Positions 10,450 to 20,371 of a DNA stretch of 64,000 bases are shown one piece after another; the first letter of the stretch is position 1, and each line of letters starts with the position of its first letter. This stretch comes from Dactylis glomerata (taxonomy: Eukaryota > Streptophyta > Magnoliopsida > Poales > Poaceae). The stretch covers positions 372,001 to 436,000 of the forward strand of contig QXEO01001579.1 of the NCBI GenBank assembly GCA_007115705.1. The letters run 5' to 3'. Made by a program: the position numbers and the translations under genes. The notes under the pieces were generated by a model. That model was not told where the DNA came from and did not search any database. It was given only the letters and a program-made list of their open reading frames with translations.

Positions 10450-11966
10450 TGATGACCCACACGTATAGGGGGTATAACGTAGTACTTTCGATAAATAAGA
10501 GTGTCGAACCCAACGAGGAGCAGAAGGTGTTGACAAGTGGTTTTGATCAAGGATTTACTGTAAATACTAGCAAACTGGTTTTCAGGGATATTTGGTAATG
10601 CAAGTACATAAAGTACGAGTAAATAGAAGATAGTAATAATAATTGCAGCGAGTGGCCCAATCCTTTCTAGAGCAAAGGACAAGCCGGTTGTGTAACTTAT
10701 GATGACCAAACGTTCTCGTGGACACATGGGAGTTTCTATCAAGTGCTTTCGCTTCATACCGCTAAATAATCTTTATTGGTTTGATAAGTGTTATGGGGGT
10801 GAACCTGTGCTAGCGCACTACCCTTACTAGGATAAATACACACTTGTGATTATACCCCTTGCAAGCATCTGCAACTACAAGAAAGTAATTAAGATAAATC
10901 TAACCACAGCCTTAAACTCTAAGATCCTATGCTCCCTGGTGCAATGGTTTCCCAATGGAGGTTTAGGTTTCTGTCACTCTAGCAACCCCACATTTGGTAG
11001 CCAAATACACAATGCATCTCACTAGGCCCATAAATGGTGAAGTATCATGTAGTCGACGTTCACATGACACCACTAGTGAAATAGCACCACAACAAATAAA
11101 TATCAAACCATTAAATATTACTCAACATAATTCCACTACTAACAACTTGACTTCTCCCATGTCCTCAAGAACTAAACGAACTACTCACAAGACATCATAT
11201 GGATCATAATTAGAGGTGATATAATGGTAAATAACAATCTGAACATAAACCTTAATTCAACAGTTCCACTCAATAGCATCAACCACAAGAGTAATCAATA
11301 CCGGGAAAGTTTCCCCTAAGAATTTGACAAGATTCAACTCAAGATGTTACAGCGGGACGGTGTGGTGATGATGGAGATGAAGGTGCTGGTGATGAGGATG
11401 ATGGTGATGATGATCCCGATGAAGTCCGGCGCGATGATGATGACGATGGCGATGATCTCCCCTCTCCGGGAAGGAATTTCCCTGGCAGATTTCTGCCTGC
11501 CAGAGAGTTTTTCTCTCTCTGGTATTTTCCGCCCCGCAGAGGTGGCGGTGTCTATCTCTGAGCCCCCCTTGACTTAGGTTTTTGGGGACGATGAAATACG
11601 CGAAGGGGCGATGGCAGTAGTGGGCCAGGGTGGCCACACCACAGGCCGGCGCGGCCAGGGGTGGGCCCGCACCCCCTGGTGGTGTGCCCACCCTGTGGAT
11701 CCTCTCGTCTCCTCCTTCTGGCTCCTCCAGTCTTCTGGCGAAATATAATTTTCTGGTATTTTTCTAGAATTTCTTGATCTTCCGAAATATGGTGTCTTGA
11801 CGGTCCTTTCTCCAGCAGAATCCTAACTCCGGCAGCAAATCCTCCAATGATCATCAAATATGTAAAAATAGAGGAAACAACATAAGTATCATCTCTAAAT
11901 GTGAAATATATATTAATGAATAACAGTAAATTATGATACAAAATAGTGATGCAAAATGGACGTATC
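10450..11966 (-). repeat. 5' LTR (full length) of the Athila-lineage element
   Basis: Read on + it begins TGATGACCCACACGTATAGG and ends AATGGACGTATCA. Length is 1517 bp. It contains the conserved hairpin at 11635-11686. The TATA position holds a weak CGCGTATTTCATC instead of a clear TATA box. Confidence 0.88.
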
Positions 11967-12158
11967 AAACATCCTCACCCTTTAGCCGACGCCTTATGAC
12001 CCCAACTACATCGAAGGGCTATACACAGACTACACCTGCTCCAACGATGATTTCTACCCTGAAACTAAGGGGAAGGTTGAAGAATCGACAGCTCAAGTTC
12101 GGATGATTCTGACCTCAATGGCAGTGGGTATATCATCGACTCTGATTCTGACGCGGAC

Positions 12159-13400
12159 ATGCTCATCGACACAAGCTCGTACATCGATGACAATGACATC
12201 TACACCCTCATACGCGGTGAGATCGAAGACGACTCAAGACCACCCGCAGGCACACACTGCATGATGGCATCGCACGACGATGCAAGCGGAAGCAGGGTCA
12301 ACGGAGGCCACGATCGCCGAACTTCTAGTGGTCGAGTCATCACACAGGCCCAAATTCGGCACACAAGATGCATTTATATGGGCGAAATACCTCTAATCCC
12401 AAATCAGGGGAAGATGAAATGGCAGCACTCCGTTTCATCATTAACGAGCAAAAGGCCCAGCTTGACAGCCAAAAGAGGGTGCTAGAATGGCATAGGGAAG
12501 ATGCCGACGCGTCGAGTCATCGGCAGGCCAATCTGTCGTTGTACTATTCGTCCGGTGCAACACAAAGGTCGCAATCCCGTTATTTGCCTAGAAGTAACAG
12601 ACATCACCTTGCAAGGAACCTCGAAGAATAATTTAACAAAGCTGGCATATTGCCCAAGACGCGAGACGTGGCAATTATGGCCACAGCCGCATATATTGCT
12701 GCCCACACGCCCAATGACGACGAGTACATGCCGAAGCTTTGAGCTCTTGCACTCAAAGGCGTTCAGGTATTGCAAACAGCAAACAAACCGCCCTGCGACC
12801 CGACGCCAAGAAGGAACACTAGTGTAGCACAGCAGCATAGACATCAGCCAACAGCGCATGCAGCCGCGCCTAGGCCCCACATCGTGCAGCCTATCAACGG
12901 CGAACTTAGGCACGCTCTGACTCAAAATAGAGTCGATACAGCTCGCGTACAACACGAAGCTCGTCGATTCAATGGCGAGGGTGAACACACAGTTCTCGAC
13001 GTCAATGACGACGAACTATGCGGCGCGGAGTGCTTTAGCCTATACATTCGGACTACACCCTTGCCAAAAGGGCTCAAAATCAGTGAAGGCGTCGTCAAGT
13101 TTAATGGGCAGGAGGACCCAAGAATTTGGCTAGATGACTTCGTGACCGCATTCACTATCAGCGGAGGCTTAAGAGACAACACTCTGTAGCTATTGCAACT
13201 GCATCTCAGAGATGCCGCATTGGCTTGGCTTAATAACCTCGTCCCAGGATCTATCGGCTCGTGGGAGGAGTTCAGGCAAGTCTTCATTGCCAACTTCCGA
13301 GGCACATCAAGGCGACCCACATCATTCCAGGAACTTTGACTGTATGTGCAGAAAATAGGAGAAACTCTATGCTCATACATTTTGTGATGGCTCAGCCTTC
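12159..13400 (+). pseudogene. gag: Tat-like gag (continued from before the nested element)
   Basis: Several + frames carry gag-like protein. The clearest part is at 12770-13350: SLYIRTTPLPKGLKISEGVV, KFNGQEDPRIWLDDFV, then LQLHLRDAALAWLNNLVP and GSIGSWEEFRQVFIANF. These are the standard positions of a plant Gypsy capsid domain and parallel the gag at 46074-49105 (LQLHLTGAARSWLSKLEKGT). TAG at 13187-13189 and further stops and shifts break the frame. Similarity ends near 13400. Confidence 0.75.
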
Positions 13401-13612
13401 GCAATACTATCAAATTTCATCAATCCTTTCTTCTTATACACTATCTTTGTCACACATTGAAACGACCAACCAACTGTATAGCAAATTCTCCATCTGTCAA
13501 CCAGCATACTCAGGCGTAGCATGGAAGGATTTTGAATCATCAGAAGGTTGTAACAAATCGTGTTCATACAGCGGGAGTTCGTCAAAGTGTATATTTGGAA
13601 AGAATAATCAAA
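13401..13612. other. Unassigned segment between gag remnant and LTR-like block
   Basis: About 210 bp with no recognisable protein on either strand. The purine-rich stretch GGAAAGAATAATCAAAAG at about 13596-13612 sits directly before a TG and could be a polypurine tract for the block that follows, but this is weak. Confidence 0.3.
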
Positions 13613-14404
13613 AGTGATACTACTGTTTTAAGAATAGGTTAATATTCCTTTAGAATTTTCATCTAGCTATAAGAATTTAATTTGCTCACTCAAAGTATTT
13701 AAATAACACTTGTTTAATATTTCATTTTGAATTATCAAGTTTTAACTTGATTTCTTTAATTCAAAAATTCATCAAAATTTAAAGTACTCAAATAATTCTA
13801 TTAATATGTTACTTGGTTTACTTATAATTTTCTATGTTCAAAACTATTTTTATTTTATTTTTCTGAATTTTCTAGGCTTTATTTCCTATTATTTGCATTT
13901 AAACTAATTCAGAAAAGTCTAAAATGCCCCTGGGCCCACTGGTCAGACCCCCTGGGTCAAAATCGTACCGGTTTGGTCTGAACCAGACCACGTCGCCCCC
14001 CTCTCTCACTCGCTCGCTCGGCTCGCTCTAGTGACAATGTCACCCTCGCTGTCGCCTCGCTGTCTCGGCCAGCTCTGACGGAGCCCTAGTGACTAATTGC
14101 TGCGCCTCGCTCCGCTCTACAATCCTATCCATGAATCCCCCTCGATTGCATCCTTTGTGGCTCAAATTGACACCCCGATGGATCTAGGGTTTTCGTGACT
14201 TTGGTCGTGCTCAACTCTGACGATGCTCTATGGTGCTCCTGGGACTCGGGCTGGTCCTAGGTGCTCTTCTACGTCCTCTACCTCCTGTACTTCGACCTTG
14301 GGCAGGTGCAGGTCGAGTCTTCCCCCATGGAAGCTCCTTGTGTCGCCTCTGCATTGTTGCTGGTGATGAGAAGCTTGCTTCCTCACCAGTTAGGTAAGTA
14401 CGAT

Positions 14405-14445
14405 CCCTCTCTCCCTCTCCCTCTCCCTCTCCCTCTCTCTCTATC
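14405..14445. repeat. CTCCCT microsatellite
   Basis: Repeats of CCCTCT follow a GTAAGTACG motif. Simple sequence; no function inferred. Confidence 0.8.
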
Positions 14446-15165
14446 TAGCCTAGTTTCTACTACTAGTCTAATATCTAGGGTTTGCCTCTATCAGTGTTTG
14501 CTTCCTAGGGTTTCAGTACCGTCCTAGCTCGATCTTGTGCTAAACTAGTGTTTGTTCTACTCCTGGGATACTTCCTATGCTTATCTAGCTCGAATGCATG
14601 TTGTTTGCTTACTTCTAAAGTTTTGGTAAATCTTCAGTTTCACCAGTTAACAGTGTAGCATGATTTTGGTCATCTAGGTAGGTTCTAGTAGGTTCTAGAG
14701 TGTTCTAGTGTGTTCTAGTGGCTACTGGTACTCGACATGATCATGTTTGCTAGATCATGACCATTGAATCTACTGCTATTGTTAAAGTTCAGTTAACTGT
14801 CACTATCATTTTCTTCAGTTAAGTTATATTCTTCAGTTAACTGTTGTGTTTTCAGTTCACTGTTGACTTCCTATTTAATTACTACTTAGTTGTGTAGCTG
14901 TTGCTTATGAATGTGCTAAGCATCCATAATTCATAGATTGCATGTGTATGTTTGTATAGTTTGTTTAATTGCTCTTTAACTGTATCTACTACTTCTATAT
15001 GAACTTGTACATGCACTGTCACTTGCATGATCAAGTATACTACTGACTTCTACTAGGACTAAGGTAAGGTCCTCTAGTGGTTTACTGTGCCAGGCCTTTG
15101 AGCATATTAAGGTTGTTCTCCTTACCTGGAGAACACCTAGCAGGGGCTTAGGGTTCTAGGAAGTA

Positions 15166-15323
15166 CTCCCTCCGTTCGGAAATATAAGATGTTTTAGGTT
15201 TGTGAAGTGAATGTATCTAGACATCTTTTAGTGTATAGATTCAAGCGAACATATACACTAAATGATGTCTAGATACATTCACTTCACAAACCTAAAACAT
15301 CTTATATTTCGGAACGGAGGGAG
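15166..15323. mobile_element. Stowaway MITE (Tc1/Mariner type)
   Basis: It starts CTCCCTCCGTTCGGAAATAT and ends with the reverse complement, flanked by TA at 15164-15165 and 15324-15325. It is 158 bp long and almost fully palindromic: the two arms of about 65 bases pair nearly perfectly around a short AT-rich loop. It has no coding capacity and would be moved by a Mariner transposase encoded elsewhere. The ends are textbook; the family within Stowaway is not assigned. Confidence 0.95.
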
Positions 15324-16927
15324 TATTTAACACTCCCTCTTACTACTACTATTACTACTCCTAGGATTTTAGCTATAACCTTTGTAGACTACTAAGTGTG
15401 CTTGATGAAGATCTATGGCAGTTCTTCTCCTCCTGGCTCCAGTTCTTGCTCCAATGACTCCTTCAGATCTTCTCCTTCACACCAGTGGGTGTGTTTGGAG
15501 TTCCTCTCCTTGAGCCTCTGGCCTCAAGGTGATTCTTTAGCTCTGTTCTCTCAACCTCTGGTCTGAGAATGTTTCTTATGAGCTTTGTCAGGATTTGTGA
15601 TCTTCAAGGCTGGGTTTTGGGTCTTATTTATAGTGTTCTAAGGCTGTGCTGCTGCTGACACCTATGTACCATGCAAATGGTGACTAAGGTGCTTATACCG
15701 CCTCTCTAGTTTGGATTCTAGCATGGATTCACTGAATCTTCATATGCCTAAAATGGCATGTTGGTTAAGGGCTATTTTGGTAATTTCTTAAATTGATTTC
15801 TACAATTTTTAGGGTTTTGGAATTTTGTTTCATAGGTTTGCTGACACTAACTAAGTATTTCTGGTAATTATTCTATGTTGGTTCTATGATATGTTTTATG
15901 ACTTGTGAAGTGTTCATCTGGCATGATTGAATTCTTTTTAAAAGAATCCAAGTGAGGCGATTTTCTATTTGGTCTGTGCCATGTGGTCTATCCTATTCTT
16001 CACTAAGTTGATGTTGCTGAGCTTGTTCTCTGCATTCTTGGCCATTTACCAGTGTACACAGATACTACTCTTGATCTGGCTTGTGTTGGTGATATGTTTG
16101 GCCTCAAGGTACTGATACTACACTTGGTCTATTCTATTTGGTCACTATTGGTTTCCTAGAGATACTACTCTGATTCGTATCTATATGGTTTAGGTTTGTG
16201 ACTTGTTTTGTCATTGGATACTTTTTGATCCTCCTAACTGATGGTTTAATTTGCTTTGAATTGCCTCAATACAAAGTCTAGGACTAGTTCCTGTGCTTTG
16301 TTCTTGGATTCTAAATTAAATGGATGAAAATCCAACATTTGGATCTCCAAAGATCCTATGTTTGATTTTGTGTGCAGGTTATAAGAAGATCAAGATAAGA
16401 AGATGTAGTTTGGATTTTTGTAGTTTTTCTTTTATTAGTTTGTATTAGGGTTTTGATCCAGATGTAATATTTTTCCTTTATTCATTGTACCAGATATTGT
16501 AATAACATTGATATTTGAAATAAAGTTCTTTTTACTACTATCTTGTGAGCTTTTATTATTATGTCTGTTATTAATGCTTTATTTATTTATTTTGAATATG
16601 AACTGAAGTTTGAATAAGTCAAACCTCAATTTTGAGATCATACTCACTAAGTTAGTGATGAATCACACAATTCAAATAATGGATGATGAATCTTCTAAAT
16701 TCCACTCAAATTTGATTTTTCTAAATTTGAAAATATGAATTCATTTTGAAATTTTAATTTCAATTCCTAGTGTTGACCTAAGTCAAAACTCAACACTGGA
16801 GTTCAATTTCAATCTCTCGTACCTTCTAAAACAAAAGTTTTAAATTTTTCACAATTTCAAATGCATGCAATTCAAATTTGCTATTTGCAATCGAGTCCTA
16901 AAATGTTGCTACTTTTCGGGTCATTAC

Positions 16928-17098
16928 ATTAATTATCCTCATTATATACTTTTCTATTCTATTATGCAGAATGAAGATCCTAGAAAGTACAACGACTGCC
17001 GCATACAATATTGGGTTTGTTGACCCAGATAAAGTTCATACAAATACGCTAAAGACGAAATCTGTGGAAACGGCGCGTAACTTGCTAAGGTTTCTAAG
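16928..17098 (+). pseudogene. CACTA-like second-ORF exon fragment
   Basis: TTCTATTCTATTATGCAG at 16953-16970 resembles an intron acceptor. It is followed by an open frame from ATG at 16971 (ESTTTAAYNIGFVDPDKVHT) to 17098, where an LTR interrupts it. The AYNIGFVDPD..H pattern resembles the start of the Ulp1-like region found in the second gene of plant CACTA and some Mutator elements. It may be the other part of the CACTA at 1-2786, but the order could also be chance. Confidence 0.4.
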
Positions 17099-17429
17099 TG
17101 ACGAGGGTTAACTCGACAAATGTCCAATATGAAGGACTTAGGATCGAGGGAGTAGGGCGTCAGATGAACTCGAAGGTAAATCAGTCAAACAAGGTGTGTA
17201 TCGAAAGTAAATGTGGTGGTGAACTTGGCTTGCTTTCAATGTGCCCCTCACCGTCCTCTCCTGGCCCCTATATAGGTGGCCAGGTCTCAAGGAACGGGAG
17301 GGGTCCGATACATATGACAACATCACTATATGACATGAACTCGTATTTCGACTAGGATTACACTTGGGCCTAGCTTAACGGGCCTCAGGGGTACTTAAGT
17401 AATAGGCTCTATTATCTATACCCTTGTCA
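17099..17429 (-). repeat. 3' LTR of Tat-like copy 2
   Basis: It reads TGACGAGGGTTAACTCGAC to CTATACCCTTGTCA on +, 331 bp. A palindromic CCTATATAGG at about 17267-17276 is a likely TATA box. The partner LTR is outside the window. Confidence 0.75.
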
Positions 17430-17445
17430 GTAGCCCCCGAGATTC
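17430..17445 (-). other. Polypurine tract
   Basis: On - it reads GAATCTCGGGGGCTAC directly before the LTR. The same CTCGGGGGCTAC precedes the LTR at 50078-50560. Confidence 0.7.
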
Positions 17446-18462
17446 TACCAGAATTGTAGATTTGGGTTGAATCTCAAATCTTCATATCTTCGACTTGATC
17501 CATCCTTCGACTTCTTATCCTTCCTGTACTAAAAAATGAACATCTTTTGTTATATTATCTCGCAAGGGGTTTTGATGAACAAGCCTGACAACTCTGACGC
17601 ATCAAGAGGTCAGTTAACTGCCAGAACAGATACTTGTCACCTATTTCAAATTCAATCCCCTTGGACCTGAATCCGGGAAACTGGTCAAACCCATTCTTTT
17701 GCCGCATTTAGTACTTATAAAGAACGAGTCCTAGTGGTTCTCAGGGTACCTAGTGCGTCCACCAGGATTTTCTTCGCATCGTCGACACGGATAATTACTA
17801 GCAAAGCACATCCATGTGCATATACCAGGCCACACAGGACGGATCCTGGGGTCTTACCTTCACGATATGTTTCAATCATAGCATTCGAGTTTTGTCGCGA
17901 TGACGCAACTCGAGAATCACATGTCGCAGCCTTGTTTGACTGTTTCAGCTCTGAAAATCTTCGGGTTGTCCAACCTTGACTAATATAAATTCCCTCCCGA
18001 TGGGAGTAACTATACTATTGGAATCCCCTTTCGTCCTCTTTTACTCTCTTAAGAATTTAAAATTTTCGTTGGGTGCTCGACCAGCGCTCCCGATGGGAGT
18101 AGCCCCCGAGGCTATAGTCGAAGGCATATATCGAGTATAGGCTCAAATAATTTTTTCTTCCTTCATCCACCACAAAGTAACTCGTTTGATAATATTGTCG
18201 GGTGCGCGATCAGCGCTCCCGATGGTAGTATCCCCCGAGGCTATAGTCGAATATTTTCAGGTATAGACTCAAAAAATGAGTTTTTCTTCCCTAATACCTC
18301 TGTATTTTGTGTAACAGATTTCGTTGGGTTCCTCGATCAGTATCAATAGGCCAAAATGGTATGATAGACTTTTTGCTGAATTTTATTATGAGTATCCGCA
18401 ATTGTTGCATTGTATTCTAATGCGTTTATTCCCCTGTACTCGAACGCTCATGATGTCATTAG
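17446..18462. other. Non-coding 3' internal region of Tat-like copy 2 with repeated PPT-like motif
   Basis: No recognisable protein. Two degenerate copies of a unit of about 130 bp start near 18070 and 18199. Both contain CAGCGCTCCCGATGG.AGTA, (A/T)(T/G)CCCCCGAGGCTATAGTC and then a short AT-rich tail. The Copia element begins at 18463. Confidence 0.6.
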
Positions 18463-20283
18463 TGAAGGGTTTCGTAGCATAGTAAATAAACAATTTCCTA
18501 CGAATGCGAACGAGAAAGCCAAGATCTAATCTAGGAGATGTAATCAACGAGAGAGATAGATAAGATCTTCATACCCTTGAAGAAATTGCATAGCAGAAAC
18601 GTTCAATAGAACATGGATGATGTAGTCATACTAGCTGTCTCCTCCTCGCGATCCGATCCGATCCGATCCAACGCCGCAAGTGGCGACGCCTCCGAGAGAT
18701 GCACACGTACAGCACACCAACAACTCCGCCTTCCCGGTTCAGCGAGATATGGTGGAGTGGTAGATGGGATCGACAACACGATGGTGTGGTGTCTATGGTG
18801 GAGAGTATGCGCCGACATGGCTTCACCTGTTTGCTTGGTGGAAAAAGAACGGAGAAAGGAGGCTTCAAAAACTGGGCAGCGGCTCTGCGGGAATTAGGTC
18901 AAACCTAGCTGCCGGCGCACTAGTCCTTTTTATAGGGGCTCACACTATATATAAAAACTTGCAATACAAGTCTTGCTTGCGTGAAGTCCACGCCCGCAGC
19001 CGCCAATATCTCGATCGAATCGATCCGGTGCTCGCAGGAATTGATCTCATATCGATAAGCCAAGGAACGAAGGGCAGCGTGCGAGCATGTGGCCCGTGGG
19101 GCCGGCTCACTAGCCAGGAAGCCCACCCGGCCAGGCCTGCAAGCGAGGGCGAGCCAGGGAGCAGGGCGCTCGCCCCTGGTCATCGAGCGAGCAGGCAATC
19201 TGGCGCCTCGATGATGCCTGCGTGCGAGCCAGGGACTCTTCCCTGGCCGCCGCAGCTCCTTCCCCTTTTTTCCTTTCCTTTTTTTCTTTCCCTTTTCTTT
19301 ATTTATTTCTGCTAAATAAATATAGTTCAATATTTATCAATTCTTATATTAATAAACATTACTTTTCTCTCGGAACAATTATGAAACTCTCTAAAACAAT
19401 TTCTCATAAATCCCGAAACTACCCTAGCGTTAATATGCGTTAAGTGTGTGACCCTACGGGTTCGAGAATACGCGGACATGATCTCCATCAATAATCAATA
19501 GCGGGATCTGGAAATCCATATTGACTCCCACGCACTCAACGATGATCATATCAGATGAACCACGATGTCAGGATTCAATCAATCCCATATTTGTATTCCC
19601 TTCGTCTCGCGATATTTTACTCGCCTGAGATTCGATCGTCGGTATCGGCATACCTAGTTCAATCTCGTTCACAGCAAGTACTTTACTCGTTCCATAATCC
19701 GATATCATGTTGTGATTAACTCCTTAACCACGTGCTTGCAAGTGATGTTGATATCGATTACCGAGTGGGCCCGAAGTATATCTCTCCGACTCGGGAGGGA
19801 CAAATTCCATCTCGATACATGCAACCCAACAAGTACTTTCCGATCACCTGAGAGACACCTTTATGATCACCCTTTCATAGGATGACGTTTGATGACCTCA
19901 AAGCTCTCTTCTGGCACTAGGGAGTTGCATTATCTCATGGTCTAAGGAATACAATACTTGACGTAGGAAAAAGCTTCACAAAGATAAAAACAATGACACG
20001 ATCTAATTGATGTGCTTTATTTGGGTCTGTCCATCACATCATTCTCCTAATGACATGATCTCATTATTAATTGACAACTCATGTCTATGGTTACGAAACC
20101 TTAACCATCATTAATCAATGAGCTAGTCCATAGAGGCGTACTAGGGACACGGTGTTGTTCATAAACCACACAAGTATTAAAGTTTCCGCTTAATACAATT
20201 CTAGCATGGAATATAAACATTATCATGAACAAGAATTATAATAATAACATCTTTATTATTACCTCTAGGGCATAATTCCAACA
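18463..20283 (-). repeat. 3' LTR of the Copia element (full length)
   Basis: On + it begins TGAAGGGTTTCGTAGC and ends GGCATAATTCCAACA, 1821 bp. A TATA box lies at 18926-18935 (CTATAAAAAG on -). It keeps 159 bp (18901-19059) that the other LTR has lost. Confidence 0.93.
18926..18935 (-). promoter_or_regulatory. TATA box of the Copia LTR
   Basis: AGCCCCTATAAAAAGGACTA on -. It is present only in the 3' LTR copy, so any remaining activity would read out leftwards into flanking DNA rather than through the element. Confidence 0.6.
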
Positions 20284-20298
20284 GTCTCCCACTTGCAC
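20284..20298 (-). other. Polypurine tract of the Copia element
   Basis: On - it reads GTGCAAGTGGGAGAC, directly before the LTR start TGTTGG. Typical for this group. Confidence 0.85.
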
Positions 20299-20371
20299 TA
20301 GAGTCAATAATCTAGTTTACATCTGGTAACCATCTAACACCCATGGCATTAAGGTGCTGATCATGTTTTGC

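Larger units (their letters stand above)
3984..11966 (-). mobile_element. Athila-lineage Gypsy retrotransposon with gag and pol (Sabrina/Fatima-like group)
   Basis: The element is flanked by AACAT at 3979-3983 and 11967-11971. Reading on -, the order is 5' LTR (10450-11966), PBS (10421-10438), gag, protease-RT-RNase H-integrase, start of an extra ORF, then a truncated 3' LTR (3984-5152). The integrase C-terminal part (ANYRTAYK-type core, GKACHLPLELEHKAFWAVK) is of Athila type. About 17 substitutions over some 340 aligned LTR bases (near 5%) suggest an insertion around 2 million years old at 1.3e-8 per site per year. It is defective: one stop in gag, a shift at the gag/pol border, one stop near the end of pol, and a deletion at the 3' end. 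The family name is inferred. Confidence 0.9.
2787..13400 (+). mobile_element. Tat-like Gypsy LTR retrotransposon fragment (copy 1), split by a nested element
   Basis: A 5' LTR, a primer binding site and a gag coding region follow one another on +. Positions 3984-11966 are a later Gypsy insertion with TSD AACAT, so the element's own sequence is 2787-3983 plus 11972 to about 13400. The LTR start aligns with the LTR of the element at 50078-54263 over at least 100 bp when that one is reversed, which supports the same lineage. The sequence stops being recognisable in the middle of gag near 13400. Protease, RT, integrase and the 3' LTR are absent, so this is a truncated copy. The lineage (Tat) is inferred from the primer site TTGGCGC..ACCGTGGGGA and from the gag type. 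Confidence 0.75.
13613..16927 (+). repeat. Putative long LTR (about 3.3 kb) or non-coding retroelement derivative
   Basis: The block may begin TGATACTACTG and ends ACTTTTCGGGTCATTACA, giving TG...CA ends. The right edge abuts the CACTA-like exon at 16928. It has no long ORF. The layout suits an LTR: AT-rich first 300 bp, CT-rich stretch near 14000, a splice-donor-like GTAAGTACG at 14393, and a polyadenylation-like AATAAA at 16519-16524. No matching TSD was found (right flank TTAAT, left flank AAAAG), so the left edge is uncertain and it could be part of a truncated element. Confidence 0.35.

Noticed and set aside
18613..19443. Frames up to 183 codons at 18764-19315 and 25922-26182
   Set aside because: They lie within the Copia LTRs, differ between the two copies and have no protein similarity.
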